A DNA stretch of 64,000 nucleotides from Rugalucina vietnamica (GCA_964017185.1 OZ024875.1:42439486-42503485); one strand, 5' to 3'; shown: positions 1 through 11,492, counted from the stretch's first letter. Numbers and translations: made by a program. The notes: a model not told the origin generated them from the sequence alone.

Positions 1-290
1 TGAAACAGGCGCTTTTGAGACTTGGCAAGTCGTAGTAAAATTCCTACTTACATGTTACTTTATGTTTTCATTCAAGAATGACTAGATCTAGAAACAAAAT
101 AAAACAAAATCGTCGTCTGAATTCCATTTATCCTTTTTATTAGCGATAACTTTTGACGATTATTTCTAATTTTATAAATGCAACTGCAGCACGTTAATTT
201 TTACAAATACAACTGCAGTTTATTAGCGTCGATGCGGAGGAAAACATGGCTGCCATTTTCTTATGAAAAAGGAACGTTGAATGACGTCAT

Positions 291-372
291 TTTCATATTG
301 GCCGACTTTTCTCGTATTGGCCCAGTTTTTCTCGTATTGGCCGACTTATTCTGTATTGGCCGAGTTTTTTTA
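291..372. repeat. Short tandem repeat, ~21-bp unit
   Basis: Four imperfect head-to-tail units built around 'cgtattggccgac' are visible. No gene is recognised here; the short open frame across it is a by-product of the repeat. Confidence 0.7.
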
Positions 373-479
373 TTCGTATGATGCGGGCTGATTTATTCGT
401 ACAAATATCAATGTTAATGTAGTTAATTAATGATACAGTATTACAACGTAGTGGAACGTATTACATACGGCTATATACG

Positions 480-840
480 GCTATATACCTGGCCCATGCC
501 AAGTTCAAACTAAAGCTACAGTCACACTGTCACGTTTCGAGGCCTACGTTTTACTACGTTTCCAAGTCCCACGTTTTGCCCTAAATTTGTCCGGTTTTGC
601 AGGTTGTTAGGTTTCAGTACGTTTATAGCTACGTTTTGCGACGTTTTACTCCGTATCGATACGTATTGTCAAGTTATCCAACGGCTTAGGGCCACAGTTT
701 CACTAGGGATTGGTACGTTTAGCTACGTATTTACTACGTGCCGATACATTTTCCTACGATTCAGTAGTATAGGTTTTATCAGGTTATTACTACGTAGCGT
801 CCGGATAGTTCACTTGTACCCGTGACGTATTTATTGGAAT
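480..840. repeat. Degenerate tacgtttt-rich simple repeat
   Basis: The motif (c)tacgttt recurs about fifteen times at irregular spacing, with variants such as tacgtatt and cacgtttt. It looks like a decayed simple-sequence expansion. No coding signal or splice structure is seen. Confidence 0.6.
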
Positions 841-984
841 TATCGCACCAAAATTAATTAGTTGCATGATGACCACCAAGAGTGGATCCAAGAAAAGCTA
901 CATGGGTGGCAAATCTGCGCGTGCACCGGGGCTGTTAAGTGCACTGCAAGATGACACTGAAGAGGTTACTCGATTTATTGCATC

Positions 985-1040
985 TAAAAAATAAAAAAAA
1001 TAAAAAAAAAATAAAAAAAAAAACATCACAACCACAATAA
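985..1040. repeat. A-rich low-complexity run (aaaaaaat)n
   Basis: Poly-A interrupted by single t or c residues. It could be the A-tail of an old retroposon, but no body is recognised upstream. Confidence 0.6.
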
Positions 1041-1194
1041 AAAACATCATGTACGCATTTAGTGCATATTACTATTTGTTTCGAAAATGCACCCAATTCT
1101 TAATCCCATGCGTACTGGCCATGAACTTCAGTTTGCATCGATACACAATTTACGAAAACATGCTCATGCAATTTATTTTTAAAGTTGTAAAAAA

Positions 1195-1341
1195 GGAATC
1201 GGCGGGGCGGTTCAAACGAGTACCCACAATCTATACTTTGGAGCCCAAATAAGAAAATTGGGTACATCTATGCAAACCCCAGTTTTGCTGTATAAAAATG
1301 GGGTTCAAGGGGCTATACTTTTCATGGACATGTTTTCCTGA
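1195..1341 (-). mobile_element. Partial copy of the gggtac-hairpin MITE family
   Basis: It contains 'cgagtacccacaatctat', an 'aaataagaaaattgggta' segment, the paired ccccagttt and tggggttcaa blocks, and the terminal 'gacatgttttcctgatg'. The same blocks occur in the same order in copies near 10.6, 12.4, 49.1 and 49.5 kb. One hairpin half is missing. Confidence 0.7.
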
Positions 1342-1818
1342 TGTAAATGATTCATCATTGGAATGAGAGTACTCGGCATTACATGTCTGTGTTTAAAGAG
1401 AAATGTCGTTTATGCAGTTAATACTGTCATGTATGGCGCATGCAATTTGACATATTATGAGCAGTAATTTAAATTTACAAGTATTCAAAAACTAAATTGA
1501 CAATGAGCGCATATGTTTCTGTGTCAAACAACACTTTTCTAATGGCATCTTTATAAATGATGCCAGAAAAAATACGAATTTTCATAATGGTCATCAAACA
1601 TGTTCGGTTGTATGAAATTAAAGATCACTTCAGTGAAGAATTACTTCAGTCGATAATCCTTCTAAATCCCATCACTGTTGTTAACAAAGGTGTCACTACT
1701 AAAAAAAACATGTTTTTATAACGAGTGCATTTCACACCTTCGGCTGACGTACTTAATAAAACCGATGACGCGTGTTTTCAGCAATTATTATGTTTTGGGT
1801 TCAGGGGTTGCCACATCA

Positions 1819-1850
1819 TGACAAAAAAAAAAAAAAAAAAAAAAAAAAAA
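1819..1850. repeat. Poly-A run of about 30 nt
   Basis: An uninterrupted adenine homopolymer. The open reading frame across it encodes only polylysine there and is not credible as a gene. Confidence 0.9.
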
Positions 1851-2041
1851 GATGGGTCGAAAATTTTAAAATTGTTGTCGCCGACGATTAAATTGTATCG
1901 AAAAAAAAGTTTAAAGGCCACCTGTCTTCTGAATTTCATTCAAACCCACACTAAAAGAACTATTTTGTATCATGTTTCTGAAATTCAGCTAAAAGTATCC
2001 GAAATACAGGACTGAAGGCTGATTTTAATTAAAAAGGGCTT

Positions 2042-2236
2042 ATGATAAACGTTTGTCATTAGCGATTTTTCGTATAAATCGTTATTGACAAACGTTTGTC
2101 AATAGCGAAACTACGGGAAATCTACTATTTACAAACGTTTGTCAATAGCGATTTCTTCGAAAAATCGCTAATGACAAACATTTGTCAATAGCGATTTATA
2201 CGAAAAATCGCTAATGACAAACGTTTGTCAATGCAG
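2042..2236. repeat. Cluster of nested palindromes (acaaacgtttgt / aatcgctaatg)
   Basis: The perfect 12-bp palindrome acaaacgtttgt, or one-base variants, occurs five times. The occurrences are separated by inverted pairs of 'aatcgcta' and 'tagcgatt' with a short cgtataa loop. The whole block can fold in several registers. It lies about 330 bp upstream of the membrane protein gene and may be a MITE cluster or a regulatory module. Confidence 0.8.
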
Positions 2237-2570
2237 CATGACAACTTCTGTTAAACAATGAAAATGCAAGTTGTAAACATACGGTAGTGTCCATTAATTG
2301 ACCCATGCTCAAAGGAAGAACGGATCGTAAATTAAGACTGGATTGTTTTATGTAATTCTGGCTTATTTTCAAGTGCAAAAGAGCGATCAACTTATTCGTC
2401 AGTCAGTTGTACAATATTATTATATTGTATAGAAAAGGTAACATAATACTCTTTGCCATTCAAGGTTAAAATCTGTGAAATACTAGAAAACTTGTAAAAT
2501 ACGCCTTTATGACCAGGAACTTAAGTGTGCATGAGCGTTTTTGCGACACATAATAAGACAATGGCGTAAA

Positions 2571-5507
2571 ATGGAGAGATACACAATGATGACCAAGATA
2601 ATATTTGTGATATCTGTCGTCAGCTTTTTGACCATAGAAGCTGTCCCGACGCCAACACGCGACTCAACAGCAAAGCCAGACGTCGGAACTGAAAAACTGG
2701 CCAGTGATAATTCTTCCAAAGGAGTCAATACTTCGGACACGTCTTCAGGAATATTTCTGCTGTCACTGGCGGCAAGCAAGTTTAAGTCATTTGCTACCCT
2801 GAAGAACTGTTCTGTGACTGTAAATGATGAAGGAATTCCAGTTCATATCAAAGAACTGTTGGACAGTGGAACTAAGCTCATTAAATATAACATAAAGCTT
2901 GAAGACAACGGCACTGTAATAAGAGACAGTGGTAAGACATTGATCTACAAACCTTTATACTGGGTCCGGACCACGGGCAGACAGGGGACAGGGCTATTGC
3001 TGCTGAGAAACGAATTCGATGTCATGTCCATGCATTCACTTTCGATAGGAGTGGAGACTGTTGACGTTATGTTGACAGAAACGCCAAGGAACTGTCTTGC
3101 AAGACTAGGAATCGATGACGTTGAGAATTTACTGAGAGAAACTGTTATGAACAACTTTCAAAATACAAGTGTTGGAAACAACATGCAACTAAACGAAAAT
3201 GTATGCAACATGCATGTTAGAAATAGGAATAACGTGGTGGAGTTCAGATACTATTGTTGCCACAGACACGACGATGGAAATATCACTTGCAACTATTTGT
3301 ATGAAGACACGTGGTTGATGGTTCTCTTTTATATCATTGGTATTTTGAAAATCTTGGTGATCCTATACGGGCCTCGGTTTGTTCCCGGTTCGTATTATCG
3401 TGAAAAGTACGTTGCTGCGCCTTATATTCACAGACTAAAGGATGACGTCCATGACAACAGATTTGAATGGAACGTGGTGTTGACAAAGTATCCAGAACGT
3501 TTCAGAAACGTAAAACCTGAACGAGTTTTCAGGTTATGGAAGTTTAGATTAATGAAACGTTTTAAGGAAACGCTACAGTCACTTCGTCATGATGTTCCGT
3601 ACAAAATAAAGTTTGAAGACATTCAAATAAAAGTGAAAGCCAATCGTCTGCTACCAGAAGATTACGCACCAGTGGGTTTAGCGCAGTCTCTGTACGACAC
3701 CATTCTAAAATGCGGCATACGCAAGAGACCTGCACTGGCGACATGCTGCAACGCGGACGTTTGTTCCATGTTACCGTTGGAGATGAGTTTCAGTTGGTAC
3801 AAGTTGATGAAGAAACTTGCAGAGATGGTTCTTGTGATAGCCTTGATAACACCATGGATTCTTCGCGTAGTGATCTACTATGAGTTCCAACATACAGAAA
3901 TGCACATGCGCAAAGATGCGGCAAACGGAAGGACTTTACAATTTTACTTCCCGGGAAATTTGCACGTTGTGTTTGTTCTAATATACATTTTGTTGTCACT
4001 TGAATCGTGTATTTATGGTGTAATGAGCAAGAAAGTTAAAGAGCAATTCAAATTTGTGTTGCGGAAGTGCTTCCGGGACATGCGTGAAAGGAACAAAGGT
4101 GGCGTAGTTGGCTGGGCAGTGAAGTTGTCCTTGCAGCCTTGTTCTAAATACGGCGCCTTGGGATTTATCTTTGGTGTCGTTCTTTGGGCTGTCAGGGCTC
4201 CATTTATAATGGCTATACTGGCATTTTACATGCTCCCAACACTGAACATAACTTTTCGACTACTAGCCCATTTCATTGTCTATCTAGTGCCGCGTCATGT
4301 TTGTGACTATCTTTGCTGTGCACGGATCTATGATTTTCTATTGAGTCTTGAAAAGAGTTTTGAAATGGAAGAAATCACTTCAGATGAAAGTCTCGAAAAG
4401 AACGAAGGAGCGTTAAAGACTCGCTCTGGAAGATTCCAGCAATTGACAGTGATAACATTTTGTCTCATATCGCTTTATTCCATTATATTTCTGCTCACTG
4501 AAATTGTGTCATTTGCAGTCGAAATTTTCATTCACACCTTAATGGGAATCATACTAAACGCTGCAGTGACGTTAACGTACGTTTCGTTGATATTGCTTCT
4601 CGTTGTTTATGCAAATGACTGTTTTGGAAACGTAACAAAATCTTTCCTTGCATTTAACAAAACTCTTAATGGAATGATCCTTGGGCTTGGAAGAAAAAAG
4701 TGTGAAAACAACATGTACAAGATTGAAAACAATCAGGAAAACTTAGCATTTAGAGTGGGTACTGAAAAGTCAACTGTCGTCGAAAACCCCATTGAAATGG
4801 AACAGGATATAATCGGATATCCAAGATGGCGGGTTTCTCGTCTGCTACTGTTTCTGAGCAAAGAGGATGTTCCGTTGATACCAAAATCTCTCTATTTCGC
4901 GGCTTGCAAATTGCCATTTTATGCCGTTCAAGGAGATTTGTTGATGTGTTATCTCAGAGCGGCTGTGGAGTTTGGGACTATCATCCTATTTCTTCTGTTT
5001 GTTCTGATTGTCGTCCTAGCTTTTGGCGACACCTACCAGATCTCAACATCCAATCAGCTGCTAGCAACTGTAGCTGGCGGTTTTGTGCCATTCATGCTCA
5101 GAAAAGTAGTTTTCAAAGCTCACGTTGCACCGAGTTTAGACACTTCAAACATCAATTTTCAAATTTGTTTCACGCGCTTGCTAGAAAAATATAAACAATC
5201 CTGGCCTATCCATGACATCATTGTTGACACACCAAAGAGATTAGACCTAGAACGACAACAATCAGAACAATCAGTATATTTTGACTGCCTCCCAGACGCG
5301 GAAGTACTTGAGGAGGCGGAGACTGACGAGACTGATGGTAGATTAGCCAATGAGAGAACGTCTCTTACTGATCACGTGGCTAACGCTTTGGCGCCCGTGA
5401 GTGACGTTGAAATCGATCTCCTTATTGACGTAAAAGACGTTGACGTTGATGAATTTCCAGGAATGTGTAGAACACCTTCTGGCGGAGACATGGTTGATTT
5501 TGCTTAA
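2571..5507 (+). CDS. Polytopic membrane protein of unknown function (intronless, 978 aa)
   Basis: One uninterrupted frame with no visible introns. The frame extends upstream to a TTG at 2541, but the first ATG is at 2571. The protein then opens with MERYTMMTK followed by a hydrophobic stretch (IIFVISVVSFLTIEA) that reads as a signal peptide. Residues of roughly 30-240 look extracellular: they contain several N-x-S/T sites (for example NSS, NTS, NCS, NGT) and cysteines, including a CCHRHDDGNITC segment. Hydrophobic helices follow at about 245-265, 415-440, 460-485, 530-585, 630-695 and 805-850. The C-terminal ~100 residues are acidic and soluble (EEAETDETD; ends in GDMVDFA). The segment LLLFLSKEDVPLIPKSLYF precedes the last membrane region. 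I do not recognise a named family. Large intronless multipass families of this kind occur in bivalves and lancelets (recollection). Function not assignable. Confidence 0.85.
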   Translation: MERYTMMTKIIFVISVVSFLTIEAVPTPTRDSTAKPDVGTEKLASDNSSKGVNTSDTSSGIFLLSLAASKFKSFATLKNCSVTVNDEGIPVHIKELLDSGTKLIKYNIKLEDNGTVIRDSGKTLIYKPLYWVRTTGRQGTGLLLLRNEFDVMSMHSLSIGVETVDVMLTETPRNCLARLGIDDVENLLRETVMNNFQNTSVGNNMQLNENVCNMHVRNRNNVVEFRYYCCHRHDDGNITCNYLYEDTWLMVLFYIIGILKILVILYGPRFVPGSYYREKYVAAPYIHRLKDDVHDNRFEWNVVLTKYPERFRNVKPERVFRLWKFRLMKRFKETLQSLRHDVPYKIKFEDIQIKVKANRLLPEDYAPVGLAQSLYDTILKCGIRKRPALATCCNADVCSMLPLEMSFSWYKLMKKLAEMVLVIALITPWILRVVIYYEFQHTEMHMRKDAANGRTLQFYFPGNLHVVFVLIYILLSLESCIYGVMSKKVKEQFKFVLRKCFRDMRERNKGGVVGWAVKLSLQPCSKYGALGFIFGVVLWAVRAPFIMAILAFYMLPTLNITFRLLAHFIVYLVPRHVCDYLCCARIYDFLLSLEKSFEMEEITSDESLEKNEGALKTRSGRFQQLTVITFCLISLYSIIFLLTEIVSFAVEIFIHTLMGIILNAAVTLTYVSLILLLVVYANDCFGNVTKSFLAFNKTLNGMILGLGRKKCENNMYKIENNQENLAFRVGTEKSTVVENPIEMEQDIIGYPRWRVSRLLLFLSKEDVPLIPKSLYFAACKLPFYAVQGDLLMCYLRAAVEFGTIILFLLFVLIVVLAFGDTYQISTSNQLLATVAGGFVPFMLRKVVFKAHVAPSLDTSNINFQICFTRLLEKYKQSWPIHDIIVDTPKRLDLERQQSEQSVYFDCLPDAEVLEEAETDETDGRLANERTSLTDHVANALAPVSDVEIDLLIDVKDVDVDEFPGMCRTPSGGDMVDFA

Positions 5508-5800
5508 TGTCAAACACTCTTTCTTAACTCCTTCCCAAAAGCTAAGCATAATTTTCTATAAGCAAGCAAAAATATCTGGAAAATTCGATACCCTGCAGAA
5601 AGTAAAAGAAAAGAAAAAAAAAATGTCACTTTCCGATGTCATGGTTAATTCATTGGCAGAATTTATACTACGGCAAACTTACTATGTTGCTCATTTCCAA
5701 ACGAGCAACATTCTAGTTTGAGAACTTCGAACAAACTGGACACGTGACATGCAAATTTGATTTTAAAGGGAAAGGCAAGGTTGAAATACAATGCATCTTA

Positions 5801-5806
5801 AATAAA
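5801..5806 (+). terminator. Candidate polyadenylation signal AATAAA
   Basis: A canonical AATAAA lies about 290 bp after the stop codon of the membrane protein gene. It is the first good match seen downstream on that strand. Position-based inference. Confidence 0.45.
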
Positions 5807-5899
5807 AGTGCCCGCTTTCCTTAGCAACATGGTACATGTATATGTTTTATCAAAATTTGATGCAATTCAAGAAAGTTATGTTGGTTTGAAGATTCATCA

Positions 5900-7400
5900 A
5901 TGTTTGTTTAAGGAGGCAGCCATCTTGGATATTCATGAGGCTTTATGACGTCATAAAGCCCTAATTGAATATGCATAATCAATATTAATGAAACACTATT
6001 AATATTTTTCTGTTACTGTTTGTTTGAATGTTTACTACTATTGATTTACTATCAATTCTAGCCATATTTCACCATATAATCTTTGAAATATATATTTTAT
6101 TCAAAGTTTAAGATTTTACAGTTTTCTAATTAAATATTCAAAATGGCTGCCAAAAGTCACTTTGTTACAAAATTTCAAATGTCAATATCTCACTTATTCA
6201 TAGACGGATTTAAACAAAATTTGCGGCAGAATGTTCTTTGACCAGTTCTTTATTTAAAAAGATATTGGTGTTGAATATTGCGTTCTCCTTTAATTCGTTA
6301 CACAGATTTTCATAAAATAGTGCATTAGAAATTTGTCCACAAATTTGTTAGGCTAAGAAAAATGGTTACCTATTGTTTGCTATGGCATGTTTCCTTTCCA
6401 AATCAACAACATGGTTTTATCTATTTTGTCGTATTACATGTTTTCTTCGGAAATGCATTTATACATAAAGCAAAATGATTTACCAAAAACTAGCTTGGGC
6501 CGAATTTTTCATTTTGACGCCGTTGGGAATCCCGGATGACGTTATAGAACGTTTTTCACTAAATAGCGTCTAAAACATCAGTAATCCACTCGATTAGAAA
6601 TCAGACAACATAGAATGATAGCCAGATGACAGCCCACGGAAAACACAACAATTTGTGGAAATGTTTCAGAAATAATATGTCTGCACTTACGTTGACAGCA
6701 AGTCCTTGTTGGTGTCCGTCTAATTTTTCGAAGGCCGTTTCAAGTGCAGTACATGTAAGTCCATTCTAGTCGCGATAATCATGTAAAATGTGTTATGTGT
6801 AGAGGGCCATCATTGCACCAAAAGAAATTGGCTCTTCTCTTTCGTTTGACTATAAACGGTCAATCAACGTCAAAAATTAAAGACGTCACGAAGACCAAAT
6901 GAATGACAATCGAGGAGTAAAATCTACCAATTTGATTTTGTCTTACCACGTACATTAAAAAACTGATGTCGATTTGATTTTGATTCGCACGACACTGTAA
7001 AACCTGATACGGTTCTTTGGAAAATGACATTATCTTGAACTTTACGTTCTGGGGCGGATCCAGGATTTCTGGAAACCACTCGACTATTGGGTCCCGATTA
7101 CTATGTTTCTTTACTGACTTATAACATGAAAGTTCTTGCAAGGGAGAATACTCCATATGATTTAATTTTTGGGCTTTTTGGCTTTTTTTTTTAAATGAAC
7201 AACTGTGTCAAATTATGAGTTTTATAAATAGAATAGTAAATTATAATTAGAAGATAAGTTGGAGCCTGAATCATACAGTCTTTGTTAAAGCAGCAGCTTA
7301 GTTCCATTGTTTCAATAAGTTGATAATCACCACCTTTACCATTTGAAATTTGCTTTATATCTAAACCATTGAATTTAGCTTGTCTTTACTGCAAGCGATG
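5900..7400. other. Intergenic AT-rich region without recognised gene
   Basis: No exon-like frame or known repeat body is recognised. A weak inverted pair (cagccatcttgg near 5927 against aaaatggctgcc near 6140) could mark the ends of an old MITE of about 230 bp. The rest appears to be unique sequence. Confidence 0.4.
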
Positions 7401-7455
7401 CTACAGCTTAATGGGCAGTAGTGACGAAAGGCTTGTGCATGACACAACGTCAAGC

Positions 7456-8130
7456 ATAAAGCCGGGGACCCAGGTGGGGGACTGGGGACCCGGGTGGGGG
7501 ACTGGGGACCCGGGTGTGGGACTGGGGAACCGGGTGGGGAGATTGGGGGTGACCCGGGTGGGGGACTCGGGTGGGGGGACTGAGGATCCGGGTGGGGGCA
7601 GTGGGGATCCGGTAGGGGGACTGGGGATGTGGGTGTGAGATTCGTGACCCGGTAGGAGGAATGGGGACCTGGGTGGGGAGACCAAGGAACCAGCTGGGGG
7701 GGGGGACTGGGGACTGGTGGGGGGACTGGGGACCCGGCTATGGGACTGGGGGGGAATGGGTAGGAGGATTGGGGACCGGGGACCCGGCTGGGGGACTGGG
7801 GACCCAGGTGGGTGGATTGGGGACCTGCATGGGAGGACTGGGGACTCGGTGGGGGGACTGGGGACCCGGATGGGGGACTGGGTAGGAGGACTGGGAACCT
7901 GGGTGGGGGACTGGGGACCCAGGTGGGGGACTGGGGACCCGGGTGGCAGGACTGGGGACCTGGGTGGTAGGACTGGGATGGGGGGAATGAGATGGTCACT
8001 GGGTGGGGTCCCAGATGGGGGACACCCCAGGGGGGATCTGGTGATATTGGACATGGGGAGGGGTCATAGGGGACCCAAGGGATCGAGGTTGGACTGGGGG
8101 AGGGGAGGTGTAGATTAGGGGGATTCTAGT
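7456..8130. repeat. G-rich minisatellite, unit ~18-20 bp (ggggactggggacccgggt)
   Basis: Thirty or more imperfect units of 'gggggactggggacccgg' type are tandemly arranged, with almost all runs of G on the + strand. Runs of 3-9 guanines at short spacing satisfy the usual G-quadruplex pattern many times over. The Gly/Trp-rich (+) and Pro/Ser-rich (-) open frames of up to 217 residues are products of the repeat. Confidence 0.92.
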
Positions 8131-8379
8131 GATGTGGGGTGTGGCTCATGGGGACTTGAGGGTGGGAACGGGTGTTGGTGGCGGTTCAGTCCTGGGTACC
8201 CGGCCTCATGTAAAACACATATTTTGAAGAATTTTAGAAATGAAAAATTGACAAATTTCAGTTAAAAAAGTTTGATATTGGTTGTATGGGTGTTGTATGG
8301 GTCTTATACTTACAATTCAGATTTCGGGTACACGTTCATGGACATTATTTTTTTCTTTTATTGTTTTCTTGCCTTACTG

Positions 8380-8475
8380 CAGCTGCAACTCTACTCTGGG
8401 GTCCCTGGTGACTCGGGGGCTGTGCCTTGGGACTCCGGAGGTCCCCTGGGGACTCAGGGATGTTACTGGGTGTCA
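8380..8475. repeat. Second short G-rich block (gggactc/ggtcccctgggg)
   Basis: It contains imperfect units related to the larger minisatellite 250 bp upstream. Both blocks are preceded by a similar AT-rich segment ('gacaaatttcagttaaaaa' near 8249 and a close match near 8548), so the flanks as well as the repeat seem to have been duplicated. Confidence 0.6.
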
Positions 8476-8639
8476 CTTGTAGAAGGAGACCTTGAAATTT
8501 GGACATTATGAAAAAAATGCTTATGTATTGTTCCTTAGTTTAAAAAAATGACAAATTTCAGTTCAAAATGTTTGATATTTATCCTATTTATACTTACAAT
8601 TTACATAACTAACTGTTTATCTATACCACAGGGGTGAAT

Positions 8640-9560
8640 CCATGATTTCTGGAAGCGGGTTCAAACTCCATAATGAGGGGGTTCGTTTTCAACATTATAA
8701 CCTGATTTTTCATAAATTTCCTCACGAAACTGAAATATTTTGGTTCAAGAGTGGGGGTTCATGCAAATCACACGAACCTCTTTTAAATCTGCCACTGACA
8801 TTGCAATTCATTAATCATAAGCGCCAGCATTCTGGTTTTCATATCACATTAAAGACAAATGACGGAGGCTGATGATCATGCCATCCAATAAGTTTTTTTG
8901 AACATGTGTATATGTTGCGAAACTATTGCTTTTACAGCGAAAGAAGTCAAACAATGGACAAAGTGACTGAATGATTCCTTTTGTACTTCTTAATCTTTAA
9001 ATTGGTCAGAATTTTCCTACTTTTCCACAATTCAAATCAATTGCAAATTGCTCTGGTCAATGCTAAAGAGAACCAACTAAAGTGGCCAAATCTGCTGATT
9101 TCAAATGTGTACCAATCTAACTTGCTTTATAAGTCAATCACCATAATATGAAGATTGTTAGGAAGATATTTAATGTTGGCAAGTTGATAGGGCAATCTCT
9201 TCATTACTTCACAAAGAAGTTAACAGTCCATCAATGAATTTATACAGAATGTTTGCAACATTGAAAAGACCTTAGGTGTTACTTTGCCCATACTTAGTGT
9301 TCCCCGGCTGTAAGTGTATTCTGCAGTAGCACGATTAAACTAGAACATGTTGAGGAGTTTACTTTTATTGCCCTTATATTGTTGCTCATCAATATGTTAG
9401 TACGTCTATACTATAAATCATTGGACCCGTTTACTAGATATATTACATTTTTAAGCAGAAAGAATTTAAGTCAAATGTGTGTTTTATTTTTGTGCCTTGC
9501 ATTGTTAAGAGACCGACCAAAATGAAGAAATTCCTGGAATGTGCATAGAGTTGCGTTTAG
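8640..9560. other. Intergenic region without recognised gene
   Basis: AT-rich and apparently unique sequence. I see no exon with conserved protein content on either strand and no clear tandem or inverted repeat. Confidence 0.4.
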
Positions 9561-9569
9561 CTTGAATAT

Positions 9570-9875
9570 CACCTAAGCCAAAGGCTCACCAAGTGAGCGT
9601 ATAGCATCCATGACCCAGCGACCGTCTGCCATTCATAAACGTTAAAATATCTGGAATCTGTGCATCAATTTGCATATTACATCATTGTTTCGGGCCTATC
9701 GGTCTTAAAGATAACTGCATTTTTACCATGAAAGAGCTAATGACCCATTGTTAAACAACCAAATGATCTTATGTTGACCTTGACCTACTTTATAACAAGG
9801 TCATAATTTGGCCACTTAAGCTGTTAAACTGAAACAAGAGGACCACTGGTCCTGTAAAGCTCACCTGAAACTTGA
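9570..9875. repeat. Fragments of the 'ggaccactggtcctgtaaag / ctcaccaagtgagc' repeat family
   Basis: It contains 'ggctcaccaagtgagc' on the left and 'gaggaccactggtcctgtaa agctcacctga' on the right. These are the end signatures of the large array-bearing elements at 45.7, 50.3 and 54.1 kb. Here almost all of the interior is lost or diverged; a 'gttgaccttgacctac' piece remains. Confidence 0.6.
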
Positions 9876-10165
9876 TCATTCCAAGGTGATACTTCTATAG
9901 TCGTTCCTTCTGGTGTATGTTATGGCATTGAATTGTTTGTGGCGTTTACTCCTTATGTATGTTTTCATATTTTAGTTAAGTTTTGGTAACTGAGAGGCCG
10001 CCTATTGGGGAAAATAGCTGCTCATATAAGATCACTGGACTTACTTTTTCTCAGTATGGGTGCTTTATTGTTTAGTTTTTTCCCCCACATCGATTTTTGG
10101 AGTGGGGATTTCTTTCTGATTGCACCATTTCCTGATCATTGCCTACATTTCCCTTTTGGTATACA
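9876..10165 (+). repeat. Interspersed repeat R, copy 1
   Basis: It shares ordered blocks with 16,790-17,075: a cttatgtatgttttcatatt block, a 'ccgcctattggggaaaatag' block, a 'tttttggagtggggatttc' block and a 'ttcctgatcattgcctac' block. A third, partly deleted copy lies just inside the left terminal repeat of the foldback element in the opposite orientation. Class unknown; no coding capacity. Confidence 0.7.
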
Positions 10166-10347
10166 TTTGAATACATCAGCAAAACATGACCGTGAAATAT
10201 ATACTCTCTTAAACCCCACTTTTACGTATATAGAAAATCTGGGGTTTGCTGGGGTTTACCTTTTTTTTCTTATTTCTGATCCAGAACATAGATTGTGGGT
10301 ACTCAGCGAGGCGGTTCTATCATGTACCCACAATCAATGTTTTGTGC
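10150..10347 (+). mobile_element. gggtac-hairpin MITE family, diverged copy
   Basis: The blocks acatcagcaaaacatgacc, ccccacttttacgtata, 'tggggtttgctggggttta' and the central hairpin 'acatagattgtgggtact' paired with 'gtacccacaatcaatgttt' are in family order. The hairpin loop is shortened to 'cagcgaggcggttctatcat'. Confidence 0.75.
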
Positions 10348-10577
10348 AAAAATATTAAATAACCTTGGTACCCTGGGGGTCAATCAAATACAAATTTTGT
10401 TGAGCTTCAGTCTCCAATACCACGTGTAAGTTCCAAGACCAATTCAATTCAATTGATCGTGCCAATTGACCTTTGATAACAGCCATTTATTTGTTGATCA
10501 GACTGCTTCAGACAGACATTTTAAGTAATGACATTCTGATAAGGTCAATAAGACATGTCTACCCACTTCCTGTGATA

Positions 10578-10870
10578 CACTGTATACATCAGGAAAACAT
10601 GTCCGTGTAAAGTATACCCCCTCATTCCCCACTTTTATACAGTAAAACTGGGGTTTGCAGGGGTATACCTATTTTTCTTATTTTTGCTCCAAAACATAGA
10701 TTGTGGGTACTCGTTAGAACCGCCTCGGCAAGGCGGTTCTAACGTGTACCCACAATCTATGTTTTGAGCAAAAGTATCAAAAATTTTCTACTTAATTTTT
10801 TCATTTTTTACAACTTTAAACATCTCTGTATATTGCATGGGCAAGTTTTTGTAATGCAATGTTTACAAAC
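10578..10870 (+). mobile_element. gggtac-hairpin MITE family, near-complete copy
   Basis: A near-perfect palindrome of ~80 bp (10,694-10,773) is built from 'acatagattgtgggtactcg' and its reverse complement around 'ccgcctcggcaaggcgg'. It is flanked on the left by the gaaaacatgtccgtgtaaag block and on the right by a 'gtatattgcatgggcaagtt' block. No protein-coding capacity. It is non-autonomous by structure; the superfamily is undetermined. Confidence 0.85.
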
Positions 10871-11492
10871 AGTTGTCATGAGAGATCAAGTGACATGGTC
10901 AAAGAAATCGCACTATACTGCTTTAAAATGGTATAAAAAATGATTTGTCTTTTTTTTTTTGCCTCATGTAAACTGTTCAAAATATTTGTTTGAATTGATG
11001 CTTAATGACCCAGTCAACAACTAAAGGTCATGTCGGGACGTTGCCTCCATTTTGTGGGACTTTTACCCAAAATTAGGACGTCATGACATCCAAAATGTAC
11101 TTCAAATATAACCACGGAACTTAACCAAGATGGCTTATATGTATGGATGGTTTGACTTGAACCACTTTTCCTGGGCTGGCTCAGACCTGAGCAGTTAAAC
11201 AGTACTAAGATGGTCAGTCAGTAAAGTATAAGCTATGCTTGCAGGCACAAGCAGACCATCTATTTCTTTAGGCCCTGATGGGCAGGGCCCATATTCCCAA
11301 CCTACAAAGGAGCATAAAATACAACAATACGTATATGTGTCATGAAGCTTTATTTTCAACCATAGTTTGAATAAATCATCCAGAAAACAGAACAAAAGCT
11401 CACATTAGGTCATTACTCATTTACTAGACACTTTCATTGCTAACTCACAACTACTGTTAAACATAGTCACGTTTTACTAGCACATGAATATT

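Noticed and set aside
2541..2570. Upstream start of the membrane protein at 2541
   Set aside because: The codon there is TTG. The first ATG in frame is at 2571 and is followed directly by a plausible signal peptide.
7361..8118. Long Pro/Ser-rich (-) and Gly/Trp-rich (+) open frames of up to 217 residues
   Set aside because: They are direct translations of the G-rich minisatellite in several frames on both strands, without a start context or conserved domain.
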